Of a stretch of DNA of 44,349 nucleotides, positions 9,337 to 19,651 are shown in pieces. Numbering within the stretch: position 1 is the first letter of the stretch; each line of letters starts with the position of its first letter. Made by a program: the position numbers and the translations under genes. This stretch comes from an uncultured Pelagibacteraceae bacterium (GTDB lineage: Bacteria > Pseudomonadota > Alphaproteobacteria > Pelagibacterales > Pelagibacteraceae). The notes under the pieces are model-generated. The model was not told where the DNA came from, did no database searches, and saw nothing but the letters and a program-made list of their open reading frames with translations. Location: assembly GCA_902624535.1 (NCBI GenBank), contig CACNYF010000006.1:1-44349 (forward strand), written 5' to 3'.

Positions 9337-9630
9337 ATGAAGTTTAAACCGTTACATGACCGTGTTTTAATAGAAGTTTTAGATAGCAGCGAAAAAACTG
9401 CTGGTGGCATAATTATTCCAGATACAGCTCAAGAAAAACCTCAAGAAGGTAAAGTTGTTGCTGTTGGCGGAGGCGCAAAAACTGAAGATGGAAAACTAAT
9501 ACCTATGGACGTTAAAGTAGGTGATAAAGTTTTATTTGGTAAGTGGTCAGGAACAGAAGTTAAAATTGATGGTAAAGAGTACAGCATAATGAAAGAGTCA
9601 GACATTATGGGTATTGCAACAGGTAAATAA
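9337..9630 (+). CDS. groES: Co-chaperonin GroES
   Basis: GroES is the heptameric lid of the GroEL folding chamber. It is 97 residues long, the standard size. Signatures are [11 protein letters not shown] at the start, the mobile loop [21 protein letters not shown] (split around residues 21-40), and the ending [13 protein letters not shown] strong Shine-Dalgarno sequence (AAAGGAGA) precedes the ATG, which is unusual among the AT-only leaders here and agrees with high expression. It is 19 bp upstream of groEL. Confidence 0.98.
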   Translation: MKFKPLHDRVLIEVLDSSEKTAGGIIIPDTAQEKPQEGKVVAVGGGAKTEDGKLIPMDVKVGDKVLFGKWSGTEVKIDGKEYSIMKESDIMGIATGK

Positions 9631-9637
9631 ATAATAA

Positions 9638-11305
<1,668 letters not shown>

Positions 11306-11334
11306 TCCTTTCTACAATAAAACTAAAAAAAATT

Positions 11335-11369
11335 CAAAAAAGGGCAGTTTTTACTGTCCTTTTTTTTTA
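11335..11369 (+). terminator. Rho-independent terminator of groESL
   Basis: A 7-bp stem AGGGCAG / CTGTCCT (11341-11347 with 11354-11360, one G-U pair) with loop TTTTTA is extended by A's on the left pairing with the T run on the right. It is followed by nine T's. It lies 35 bp after the groEL stop codon. Read on the other strand it is preceded by the end of the convergent gene at 11381 and has an A/T-flanked stem, so it may also stop that transcript. Confidence 0.9.
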
Positions 11370-11380
11370 TTACAAAGTTT

Positions 11381-12253
11381 TTATTCAATTAACTTCAGGT
11401 AACACATCCAAGTATAATTGCCAGAATCTTTATAAGCATCAGAATACTGTTCTTTTTGCTCATCAGATAAAAGAGGTTTTGGTGTTGGATAGTTAACCTC
11501 ATCCCAATTATCGCCCCACCGTGTAAATTTTTTTTTAAAAATTGGAGGAAACTCAAAATAAATTTCAATCAATTTTTCTATGTTTTGAAAGTGATTTTTT
11601 GTTTTTATAATATCTTGAATTGATAATTCATATTTTTGTATAGTATTAATCAAGTTTTTATTTAATTTTTTTTTTATGTTATTGAGTGTTAATAATAATA
11701 AAGCTTTAATAAGTTTTTTTATCCCAGTTCTTTTATCATTCAAACCACTTCCAGAGTAAATTTTTTTAAAAGAGTAAGTGTCTCCTTGTAGAGAAGGGTA
11801 ATTATCATCAGCAACAATATGCTTAAAACCAAATGAATAAGCACACAACAATCTTTCATAAAAGTTTTGATGATCATCAAAAAAGACTAAAGAATTATTT
11901 GGAACTTCAGAGAAATTTTGATCAACAAAATCAGAACTTGAATATTCTACATTCTGTGATTTTGAAATATATTGCCTAAAATTTAAATTTGGGTCTAAAG
12001 AAAGAATTTTAGCATTCGGCAAGGTATTTTCTATCAACCAAGTCGATTGGCCTTTAAAAATTCCAGATTCCACGACAAAACTTGGTTTAATTTTTTTTAA
12101 AAAGAAATATAAACCAAACATATGTGGAAAAGACATTCCTCCATGATTATTTTTAATAGGTCTTTTTTTATAAATTTCATTAAATTCATCTAAATATTTA
12201 AGGATCAATTTGTTTTCCCAATCTCTTGGTTTATTTTTGTTATATACAATCAT
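11381..12253 (-). CDS. SAM-methyltransferase-like protein of unknown substrate
   Basis: This protein of 290 residues is not confidently recognised at family level. Residues 59-75 (FVVESGIFKGQSTWLIE) look like Rossmann motif I of class I methyltransferases of the Methyltransf_24/TylF or cephalosporin-hydroxylase type. ILSLDPNL (83-90) would be the acidic residue after strand 2, and VFFDDHQNFYERL (123-135) together with HIVADDNYPS (145-154) would form the metal/substrate side. Such proteins often modify sugars or cell-surface glycans. The C-terminal third (about 190-290) shows no motif I know. The gene stands alone between groEL and typA, convergent with groEL, with 157 bp of AT-rich spacer upstream holding nothing recognisable. 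Confidence 0.6.
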   Translation of the reverse strand: MIVYNKNKPRDWENKLILKYLDEFNEIYKKRPIKNNHGGMSFPHMFGLYFFLKKIKPSFVVESGIFKGQSTWLIENTLPNAKILSLDPNLNFRQYISKSQNVEYSSSDFVDQNFSEVPNNSLVFFDDHQNFYERLLCAYSFGFKHIVADDNYPSLQGDTYSFKKIYSGSGLNDKRTGIKKLIKALLLLTLNNIKKKLNKNLINTIQKYELSIQDIIKTKNHFQNIEKLIEIYFEFPPIFKKKFTRWGDNWDEVNYPTPKPLLSDEQKEQYSDAYKDSGNYTWMCYLKLIE

Positions 12254-12410
12254 TTAAGTTAAGAGATAAAGCTCATATAAAGAAAAATATCAATAAATTT
12301 AACAAATAATATTATACAAATTAAAGAATTTACTTATATATACAAATTATCGTTAATAATTATTAAAAAAACTGTTTTCTTATAAATAAATTAATATATA
12401 AGCCGGCAAA

Positions 12411-14237
12411 ATGATAAATCGTATAATAAATATTACTATAATAGCCCACGTTGACCACGGCAAAACGACTTTAATAGATAACCTTATGAAACAGAGTGGT
12501 TCTTTTAGAGAAAATGAAGTTGTTGATGAAAGGCTAATGGACTCCGGAGAACTTGAAAAGGAGAGAGGTATTACAATTCTTGCCAAACCAGCTTCAATAA
12601 ATTGGAAAGATTCTAGAATAAATATCATTGATACACCTGGACACAGAGATTTTGCTGCAGAAGTTGAAAGAGTTCTTAGTATGGCTGATGGTGCATTATT
12701 GTTAATAGATTCAGCCGAAGGGGTAATGCCTCAAACTAAATTTGTATTATCTAAAGCACTTAAACAAGGACTTAAACCAATAGTAGTTATTAATAAATTA
12801 GACAAAGTCGACCAAAGGGCCGATGAAGTTTTAAATGAAACTTTTGATTTATTTGTCAGCTTAGATGCAAATGAAGAACAATTAGATTTTCCAGTTATTT
12901 ATGCAAGTGGAAGATCTGGCTGGGCATCTAAAGAAATAGACGGTCCAAGAGAAAATTTAAATCCATTATTAGATTTAATAACAGATCATGTTAAGCCAGC
13001 AGAATTTGACAAGTCCAAGCCTTTTGCAATGCTTTCGACTCTTTTATATGCAGATAGTTTTTTGGGTAGAAGTTTAGTTGGTAGAATTTCACAAGGTACT
13101 GCAAAAGCAAATCAACAAATTAAGGCAATTAATCTTGATGGAGAAAAAGTTGATGAGGGAAGGTTGACTAAAATATTTAGATACGAGGGGACTAAAAAAG
13201 TACCAATAGAAATTGGAGAAGCTGGAGATATTGTAGTTATCGCTGGATTAGAAAAAGCAAATGTTGCTGATACCTTATGTGATACTGAAGTAGATACACC
13301 AATCCAAGCAACCCCGATTGATCCTCCAACGATGTCAATTAAGATTACAGTAAATAGTTCTCCATTAGCTGGAACTGAGGGTAAAAAACTTACAAGTACT
13401 CAAATTAGAGAGAGATTAGTTCAAGAGGCTCAAAATAATGTTGGGATTTCATTTTCAGAAAATGAAAACAAAGATTCATTTGAAATCAGTGGACGAGGTG
13501 AATTGATGTTGGAAATATTATTAACACAAATGAGACGTGAAGGATTTGAAATGACTGTGAGCCCTCCGAGAGTTTTATTTCAAAAAAATGAAAATGGTGA
13601 AAAATTAGAACCTATTGAAGAAATTACTATGGATCTTGACGAAGAGTTCTCTTCTAAGGTTATAGACTCCATGAATAAAAGAAAAGGAAAATTAATAGAT
13701 CTTAAAGATACTGGAAAAAATAAAAAACGATTAATCTTTCATGCACCAACTAGAGGTTTAATGGGATACACCAGTAGATTTCTTACTCTTACTAAAGGAA
13801 CGGGAGTAATAAACAGAATATTCCATTCTTATGGAAAATTTGAGGGAGATATGGAAGGCAGAAGAAATGGTGCATTAATTTCTATGGAACAAGGAAAAGC
13901 AGTAGCTTTTGCAATTTATAATCTACAGGCTAGAGGAGAAATGTTTGTTACTCATAACGATCCAGTTTATTCGGGTATGATTGTAGGATTGTCACCTAAA
14001 CCTGGTGATATGATTATAAATGTCATGAAAGGTAAAAAACTTACAAATATGAGGACACAAGGAACAGATGAAAATGTTGTTTTAACTCCTGTACGAAAGA
14101 TGTCGATTGCTGAACAATTGAGTATGTTAAACTCTGATGAAGCACTAGAAATTACACCAAATTCATGCAGATTAAGGAAAGCTGTGCTTGATCCTCATGA
14201 GAGAAAAAAACTCTCTAAAATATCAAAAGCTTCTTAA
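12411..14237 (+). CDS. typA: Ribosome-associated translational GTPase TypA/BipA
   Basis: TypA/BipA is an EF-G-like GTPase that binds ribosomes and helps 50S assembly and stress adaptation. It has 608 residues, the family length. GTPase motifs are AHVDHGKTT (12-20), the switch region with ERGITI, DTPGHRD (about 74-80) and NKLDKVD (about 126-132). The C-terminal part has the BipA-specific TRGLMGYTSRFLT and the block GMIVGLSPKPGDM. No Shine-Dalgarno sequence is obvious; AAGCCGGCAAA precedes the ATG. It is monocistronic and converges on the next gene with a 7-bp gap. Confidence 0.97.
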   Translation: MINRIINITIIAHVDHGKTTLIDNLMKQSGSFRENEVVDERLMDSGELEKERGITILAKPASINWKDSRINIIDTPGHRDFAAEVERVLSMADGALLLIDSAEGVMPQTKFVLSKALKQGLKPIVVINKLDKVDQRADEVLNETFDLFVSLDANEEQLDFPVIYASGRSGWASKEIDGPRENLNPLLDLITDHVKPAEFDKSKPFAMLSTLLYADSFLGRSLVGRISQGTAKANQQIKAINLDGEKVDEGRLTKIFRYEGTKKVPIEIGEAGDIVVIAGLEKANVADTLCDTEVDTPIQATPIDPPTMSIKITVNSSPLAGTEGKKLTSTQIRERLVQEAQNNVGISFSENENKDSFEISGRGELMLEILLTQMRREGFEMTVSPPRVLFQKNENGEKLEPIEEITMDLDEEFSSKVIDSMNKRKGKLIDLKDTGKNKKRLIFHAPTRGLMGYTSRFLTLTKGTGVINRIFHSYGKFEGDMEGRRNGALISMEQGKAVAFAIYNLQARGEMFVTHNDPVYSGMIVGLSPKPGDMIINVMKGKKLTNMRTQGTDENVVLTPVRKMSIAEQLSMLNSDEALEITPNSCRLRKAVLDPHERKKLSKISKAS

Positions 14238-14244
14238 AAAATAA

Positions 14245-14700
14245 TTATTCGGATTCATTTTTAGTAAATGGCAGCCACTTTTCAAATGCTGATTTACTAG
14301 GTCCGTCATATGGAATTGAGTAAGAGTTTGTTCTTGTCAATACTTCGATACCTTTAGAAAAAACAAAAATAAAAACTATAACAAAAACAATTGTCATTAT
14401 TTTAAATGGATCAAAATTTTTTGTCTTAAAAACACTAACAGCTTTGGCTTCAGCTCTATGAAATTGTTTAAACGTATAATAAACAGCAAATATTAAACCT
14501 ATGTGGGCAACATATGTCCCTGCCCAACCAAATGCAAAAGTGGCATATGAAAATACGTATAAACTAAATACTGTTGTCCATATAAAACTTAAAACTAATA
14601 ATATTTGTAATCTCACAGTTTTGGGAAGTGCTCTTAAATCATTTTTACTATCGTCAAATAGTATATTTGCTGATTCTTTCATCCAATTTTTTATAGACAT
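14245..14700 (-). CDS. Uncharacterised three-helix membrane protein
   Basis: I do not recognise a family for this protein of 151 residues. It has a soluble N-terminal segment (1-28), then three hydrophobic segments at about 31-55, 60-78 and 102-120. The second and third are separated by a basic cytoplasmic-type loop (FKQFHRAEAKAVSVFKTKN), and an acidic tail ends in KNESE. The aromatic-rich first helix contains FGWAG. It is convergent with typA and 60 bp upstream of the YczE-like gene's end on the same strand, so the two could form one transcript. Function is unknown. Confidence 0.65.
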   Translation of the reverse strand: MSIKNWMKESANILFDDSKNDLRALPKTVRLQILLVLSFIWTTVFSLYVFSYATFAFGWAGTYVAHIGLIFAVYYTFKQFHRAEAKAVSVFKTKNFDPFKIMTIVFVIVFIFVFSKGIEVLTRTNSYSIPYDGPSKSAFEKWLPFTKNESE

Positions 14701-14760
14701 AATTTATATTTACAATTTTTATTCAATATTAACAATCGACTAATTGTCCACTAAAAACAT

Positions 14761-15408
14761 TTACTTCGTAACTTTATCCACAATATAAATTCCTAAAGCT
14801 ACAGCTGGACCTATCCCAAATGCAAATATTATAGTACCGAAACCAACAGTTCCTCCCAAATACCAACCAGATATAACAGCTGAAATTTCCAAAGTAGCTC
14901 GAATTAAAGCAATAGGAAGTTGAGTTTTTTTTGTTAGACCTGTCATCAATCCATCTCTAGGACCAGGACCTAAATTTGCAATTAAATATATACCGCTTCC
15001 TAGACCGACAAGCAAAACAGAAAATACAGCAAGAATATATTTTGAAAAAGTAGTCAAAGGTGGATCAAAGAGAAAAAGGGTCAAATCGATTATAGCTGCT
15101 ATAATTAAAATATTTAGAATTGTACCAATTCCTGGTTTTTGTTTTAGTGGAAACCAAAACCCTAAAACAACAATACTTATTATGAATGTAGATATACCAA
15201 TCGAAATATTTAATATGTTTGATAAACCTTCTGCAAGAACAGACCATGGAGAATTGCCGGTAGTAGAAACTAATAAAAGACCCTCTCCCAACCCAAACAA
15301 AGATAAACCAACACATAAAAGTAAAAAAGTTATAAATTTAGGTTTTAAATTTAAAGGTTTTTCTGAACTCCAAGATTTTGAGGGGATATTTTTAATGGTT
15401 AAAAACAT
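14761..15408 (-). CDS. YczE/YyaS/YitT-like integral membrane protein
   Basis: The 215-residue protein has about five to six membrane segments. The glycine-rich LFGLGEGLLLVSTTGNSPWSVL block and the second LGPGPRDGLMTGL block match the internally repeated signature of the YczE/YyaS/YitT (COG2364-like) membrane family: xLGxGPxDxL, occurring once in each half. Its molecular function is not established. The N-terminal 25 residues are soluble and contain PSKSWSSEKPLN. It is divergent from the exported protein gene at 15488, with 79 bp between them. Confidence 0.75.
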   Translation of the reverse strand: MFLTIKNIPSKSWSSEKPLNLKPKFITFLLLCVGLSLFGLGEGLLLVSTTGNSPWSVLAEGLSNILNISIGISTFIISIVVLGFWFPLKQKPGIGTILNILIIAAIIDLTLFLFDPPLTTFSKYILAVFSVLLVGLGSGIYLIANLGPGPRDGLMTGLTKKTQLPIALIRATLEISAVISGWYLGGTVGFGTIIFAFGIGPAVALGIYIVDKVTK

Positions 15409-15487
15409 AATTCTTATGACTATTTATCTTTTAAACATAAAAATTCTATATAAAGTTCAAACAAGTTAATTAAAATTATATGAAATA

Positions 15488-16165
15488 ATGAGAAAATTCT
15501 TAGTAATATTGTTAGTTTTATCTCCTCTTTTTTTGCAGGCACATACTGATCACTATAAAAATTATTCAAACATAGAAATGGAGATATTTAAAGATGATGA
15601 AAAAATTGGAGAAAGTATTTTCACATTTAAAAAAGAAGAAAATAAATTTATTGTTAAAAATAGGACTAATTTCAATGTAAAATTATTGGGTGTTACAGTG
15701 TTCTCTATAAATAGTAGTGGAACTGAAGAATATATTGGAGATCAGTTAATTTCATTTACCTCAGAAACATTTCAAAACGATAAGAGAAAATATGTAAATT
15801 TAATTTTTGATGAAAAAAAAGAGAAGTTTATAATTGATGGATCTTCATATAAGGGTGAGGCGGATAAAGAAAATATAATTGGTCATTGGTGGAATCATAG
15901 AATTTTGCAAACCGAGACACAAATAAGTCCATTATCTGGAAGTGTAAAAAAACAAAACATAGAATTTTTGGGAAAAAAAAAAATAAAACTTTATAATAAA
16001 GAATATAATGTTGAACATTTTAGACTATTTTCTACTGACCCAAGTCTACCTGATGATAAAAAATTAAATTTTGAAATATGGTACGATAAGAAAAAAGCAT
16101 TGATAATAAAAGTAGCTTATAAGAGAATGGGTCTATGGGAATATAGACTTAAAAAAATTCAATAA
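15488..16165 (+). CDS. Exported protein, DUF6134/DUF3108-like
   Basis: This 225-residue protein has a Sec signal peptide (MRKF, a hydrophobic core to about residue 17, cleavage near LQA). The mature chain is beta-rich and reads like a periplasmic lipocalin-like or DUF3108/DUF6134 sheet: repeated strands such as IEMEIFKDDEKIGES, FNVKLLGVTVFSIN, then HWWNHRILQTE and YNVEHFRLFSTD. HWW near residue 137 is a striking motif. The assignment to DUF6134 is from general resemblance and is tentative. The stop codon directly abuts the stop of the convergent pmbA gene. Confidence 0.6.
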   Translation: MRKFLVILLVLSPLFLQAHTDHYKNYSNIEMEIFKDDEKIGESIFTFKKEENKFIVKNRTNFNVKLLGVTVFSINSSGTEEYIGDQLISFTSETFQNDKRKYVNLIFDEKKEKFIIDGSSYKGEADKENIIGHWWNHRILQTETQISPLSGSVKKQNIEFLGKKKIKLYNKEYNVEHFRLFSTDPSLPDDKKLNFEIWYDKKKALIIKVAYKRMGLWEYRLKKIQ

Positions 16166-17482
16166 TTATTTTCCCGCCACTGTCATTTGATTAATCAACA
16201 AAGTAGGAGCATTTGTTGAGTACTTCATCTCTAAATCATTTGCTAAAGTAATATTTTTAAACATTTCCTTAAAATTTCCAGCTATAGTTATTTCACTTAC
16301 CGGGTAAGTTAATTCTCCGTCCTCAACCATAAATCCTGAAGCTCCAACTGAGTAATCTCCAGTAATGATATTGCCTCCATGGCCTATAGTCTCTGTTATG
16401 TATAGAAACTTTTTTTCTAAATTTAGTAAATCCTTGAAACTTAAATCACCATTTTCAAAGTATAAATTTGTTGTTCCTCCAGATCTTCCATTAGATTTTA
16501 AATTTAACTTTTTACCGTAATAAGTATCAATTAAATAATTTTTTAAAATACCATTCTCAACTAGTTTCAAAGAATTGGTTTCGACGCCTTCGCTATCAAA
16601 GTTTTGGGAGCCTAATCCTTTTTCAATTTTTGGATCATCGATGATATTAATTGAATTTGGAAAAACTTCAGAATTGATTTGATCTTTTAAAAAAGAAGTT
16701 CCTCTTGCAATAGCACTCGCACTTATTGCACTTGCTAGTGTGCTTAATATTCCTTTGGAAATTCTTTTATCGAATATAACCCCAATTTTTTCACTCTTGA
16801 TTTTTTTTGGGCCTAACTTTTTTATTGCTTTGTCGGCAGCTATTTTTCCAATTTCTTCCGGCTTCATCATATCTTGCAAGAATCTTGTGCTACCAAACTC
16901 ATAATCTCTTTCCATTGCACCATTAATTCTTGATACAGCTACGCATGAAGATGAAAAATTTGAGGTTTTGTATCCACCTAAAAAACCATTACTATTTGCG
17001 AGTATAAAATTATTTTTATTTTCGGTAAAACCAGCTTCAGTATTAACTATTTTTTCGTCCGTTGATGCTGTCTCTTCAACTTTTTTTAAAAATTCAATCT
17101 TTTTATCATTTGGATAATGTGTTTCATCATAGAGATTGAGGTCTCTTATCTCTTTAGACATTAAATCTTTATCTGGTAACGAATTATTTTCATCTGATGG
17201 AGTGATTTTTGTAGCGTCAATACAACGTTCTATTAATTTTTCTAAGTTTGATTTAGACAAATCTGATGAATTAATGCTTGATTTTTTTTTCTCTATATAA
17301 GTAGTTAAATTAACAGCAAAACTATCTGCTCTATTTGACTCGTCTAATTTTTTGTTTCTAAAACTAACATTTTCTGAGACAGAGTGAATTACTTTTACAC
17401 CCACATCTGTGGCTCCTAGTTTTTTAGAGTTTTCAATACAATAAGACGCTATATCTTTTAAAAATTCCTGATCCCTTATCAT
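16166..17482 (-). CDS. pmbA: Metalloprotease-like TldE/PmbA subunit
   Basis: PmbA (TldE) is the non-catalytic partner of TldD; together they degrade unfolded or leader peptides in the cytoplasm, as known for microcin B17 maturation and CcdA turnover. It has 438 residues. The N-terminal domain includes GATDVGVKVIHSVSENVSFRNKKLDE, the family opening. The C-terminal domain shows LASAISASAIARGTSF, then SEGVETNSLKLVENGILKNYL (about 296-316), and ends with SEITIAGNFKEM. It lacks the HExxxH zinc motif, as expected for TldE. It starts 5 bp after tldD, so the pair is an operon. Confidence 0.93.
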   Translation of the reverse strand: MIRDQEFLKDIASYCIENSKKLGATDVGVKVIHSVSENVSFRNKKLDESNRADSFAVNLTTYIEKKKSSINSSDLSKSNLEKLIERCIDATKITPSDENNSLPDKDLMSKEIRDLNLYDETHYPNDKKIEFLKKVEETASTDEKIVNTEAGFTENKNNFILANSNGFLGGYKTSNFSSSCVAVSRINGAMERDYEFGSTRFLQDMMKPEEIGKIAADKAIKKLGPKKIKSEKIGVIFDKRISKGILSTLASAISASAIARGTSFLKDQINSEVFPNSINIIDDPKIEKGLGSQNFDSEGVETNSLKLVENGILKNYLIDTYYGKKLNLKSNGRSGGTTNLYFENGDLSFKDLLNLEKKFLYITETIGHGGNIITGDYSVGASGFMVEDGELTYPVSEITIAGNFKEMFKNITLANDLEMKYSTNAPTLLINQMTVAGK

Positions 17483-17487
17483 TCAGA

Positions 17488-18900
17488 TTAAAGTTTTGTT
17501 CCACCAACAGTCATCTTCTTGATAAGAATTGATGGCTGAGCTACTCCTACTGGAACACCTTGTCCAGCTTTCCCACATGTTCCAATACCTGGATCTAATT
17601 TCATATCATTACCAACTAATGAAACTTCTTTTAAAATTGATGGTCCATCTCCAATTAATGTAGCACCTTTGATTGGTGATCCAATTTTACCATTATTGAT
17701 TTCATATGCTTCTGTGCAGTTAAAGACAAATTTTCCTGAAGTTATGTCTACTTGTCCTCCCCCAAAACTTACAGCAAAAATACCTTTATCAACTGAACTT
17801 ATCATTTCATCTTGCGAATATTTACCTGACAACATCATTGTATTTCTCATTCTTGGTAAAACCACATGTTTATAACTTTCTCTTCTTCCACTACCTGTTG
17901 ACTTAGTTCCCATCAAACGAGCGTTTAAACGGTCTTGCATATAGTTTTTTAAAATTCCATTTTCTATTAAAACTGTATTTTCAGTAGGCGTTCCTTCATC
18001 ATCTATCGTTAAACTTCCTCTTCTTTGATGTAAGGTGCCGTCATCTACAATTGTAACTCCTTCGCTAGCTACTTGCTGCCCCATTAAATTATGAAAAGCT
18101 GAAGTTTTTTTTCTATTAAAATCTCCCTCAAGACCATGTCCAATTGCTTCGTGTATTAAAATCGCCGGCCATCCAGGACCTAAAACAACTTTCATTTCTC
18201 CTGCTGGCGCTGGTTTGCTTTCTAAATTGACATTGGCGATTCTAAAAGCTTCATCACAAACATCTTTCCAGCTTCCATCTTTTAGATAATCATCATAACT
18301 TTGTCTTCCTCCAACTCCATAAACACCTGTTTCTTTTTTTCCATCTTTCTCTAATACGACAGAAACGTTGAATCTGACTAATGGTCTGTCATCTTTCAAA
18401 ACTTGATTATCAGACCTAATAATTTCTATTGATTTATGTTCACCTAAAAAATTTGCAGTTACTTGATTTACAATTGAGCCTTTTGATCTTAAATAGTTAT
18501 TAACATTGTTCAGCAAATCTATCTTCGAGTCGAAAGTCTTGCTTTCTATAGGATTAATGTTTTCGTAATATTTGCTATTAGTTTTAGGAATTTCGTGATT
18601 ATAGGTTCCTTTTTTTGACTTTAACGTATCTTTTAAATTCTCGCTTGATTTTCTTAATGATTCCTTTGAAATATCATTAGAATGAGAGTAGGCAACAACC
18701 TCCCCTGTCACAGCTCTAAAACCATATCCTTGATCAGAGTTATAAGTTGAACTCTTTATTTTATTATCATCTAAAACAATAGACTCAGATTTATGATTTT
18801 CTAAATATAATTCTCCGTCATCACAATTTTTTAAGGTTTCAGTAACAATTGCTTCAACTTGTGATGTATCTACATCTGTTTCTTTGAAGAAATTTGACAT
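17488..18900 (-). CDS. tldD: Metalloprotease TldD
   Basis: TldD is the catalytic subunit of the TldD/TldE protease. It has 470 residues. The zinc motif HEAIGHGLEGD lies near residue 251 (HExxxH). Other family blocks are GYGFRAVTGEVVAYSH at the start, GVTIVDDGTLHQRRGSL and GTCGKAGQGVPVGVAQPS at the end. It is followed by pmbA 5 bp downstream. It is divergent from the DCC-family gene at 18986, with 85 bp between, which should hold the operon promoter; none is clear by eye. Confidence 0.96.
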   Translation of the reverse strand: MSNFFKETDVDTSQVEAIVTETLKNCDDGELYLENHKSESIVLDDNKIKSSTYNSDQGYGFRAVTGEVVAYSHSNDISKESLRKSSENLKDTLKSKKGTYNHEIPKTNSKYYENINPIESKTFDSKIDLLNNVNNYLRSKGSIVNQVTANFLGEHKSIEIIRSDNQVLKDDRPLVRFNVSVVLEKDGKKETGVYGVGGRQSYDDYLKDGSWKDVCDEAFRIANVNLESKPAPAGEMKVVLGPGWPAILIHEAIGHGLEGDFNRKKTSAFHNLMGQQVASEGVTIVDDGTLHQRRGSLTIDDEGTPTENTVLIENGILKNYMQDRLNARLMGTKSTGSGRRESYKHVVLPRMRNTMMLSGKYSQDEMISSVDKGIFAVSFGGGQVDITSGKFVFNCTEAYEINNGKIGSPIKGATLIGDGPSILKEVSLVGNDMKLDPGIGTCGKAGQGVPVGVAQPSILIKKMTVGGTKL

Positions 18901-18985
18901 TTGAAGAATGTAATAGTGATTATTAATATATCAACTGCTTATTTGGCACATTTGTAAAAATAAAATATTCAAATATAGTTTAATT

Positions 18986-19330
18986 ATGAAGGTTTATTTT
19001 AATAATTCGTGCAAAATCTGTAGAGCAGAAATTAATATGTACAAAAAACAAAATATAGAAAATTTGAATTGGATAGACATAACTAAAAATAAAAATGCTG
19101 AATTAGAAACAAAAAAAACAGATAAAGAGCTCCTTAGAAGACTTCACGTTGAAAAAGATGGTCAAATATACGTTGGTATAGACGGTTTTTTGTTAATTTG
19201 GAAAAATATTCCAAAATACAACATTCTTTATAAATTTTTTAAACTCCCAGTTATTTACCAATTATTTTATGTTGGATATGAAATTGTAGCGTTCTTTTTA
19301 TATTTAAAAAATAGAAATCAACTAAACTAA
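18986..19330 (+). CDS. DCC-family thiol-disulfide oxidoreductase-like protein (DUF393)
   Basis: This 114-residue protein opens with the DUF393/DCC pattern: a beta strand, then NNSCKICRAEINMY, giving a CxxC at C9/C12. The later blocks LRRLHVEKDGQIYVGIDGFLLIW and YNILYKFFKLPVIYQLFYVGYE are also typical of the family, whose members have a thioredoxin-like fold. Predicted substrates are unknown. It ends in a tail-to-tail overlap of 4 bp (CTAA) with the small membrane protein gene. Confidence 0.85.
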   Translation: MKVYFNNSCKICRAEINMYKKQNIENLNWIDITKNKNAELETKKTDKELLRRLHVEKDGQIYVGIDGFLLIWKNIPKYNILYKFFKLPVIYQLFYVGYEIVAFFLYLKNRNQLN

Positions 19331-19620
19331 TGTTGAATAGCGTATAAAATCTGGGTTACAAAAGATAAAAATATAAAAAAAGAGAAAAACAAAATAAAAT
19401 ACATAACTGTAACTGCTCTATTTCTCTTTCTTCTTAAAATTACAAACTTTTTATCATCAAGAAAAGAAATGTCTCTATCACCTGGCACTGGATAGTCATA
19501 ACTCCATCTCCATAAAGATGAACCAAATCTTTTATCTAGCTTATTATAATAATTTACCCAAGCCAATGACCACATAAACATTAAAAATAAAAATGTTAAT
19601 GCTAAAAAAGTTGAGAACAT
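19327..19620 (-). CDS. Small two-helix membrane protein, unknown
   Basis: This protein has 97 residues and two hydrophobic segments (about 3-25 and 68-92). They flank a 40-residue loop that is rich in Trp, Tyr and charged residues (WRWSYDYPVPGDRDISFLDD, then KKFVILRRKRNR). The basic cluster RRKRNR just before the second helix predicts a cytoplasmic loop, so both ends would be periplasmic. I recognise no family. It is divergent from the TerB/J-domain gene with 31 bp between start codons, and convergent with the DCC gene. Confidence 0.6.
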   Translation of the reverse strand: MFSTFLALTFLFLMFMWSLAWVNYYNKLDKRFGSSLWRWSYDYPVPGDRDISFLDDKKFVILRRKRNRAVTVMYFILFFSFFIFLSFVTQILYAIQH

Positions 19621-19651
19621 ATATATTAAATTATATTTAATTTTTTTTTAT

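Noticed and set aside
12254..12410. Possible small RNA or promoter in the 157-bp spacer before typA
   Set aside because: Only A/T-rich sequence without a stable hairpin, T-run or confident -35/-10 pair.
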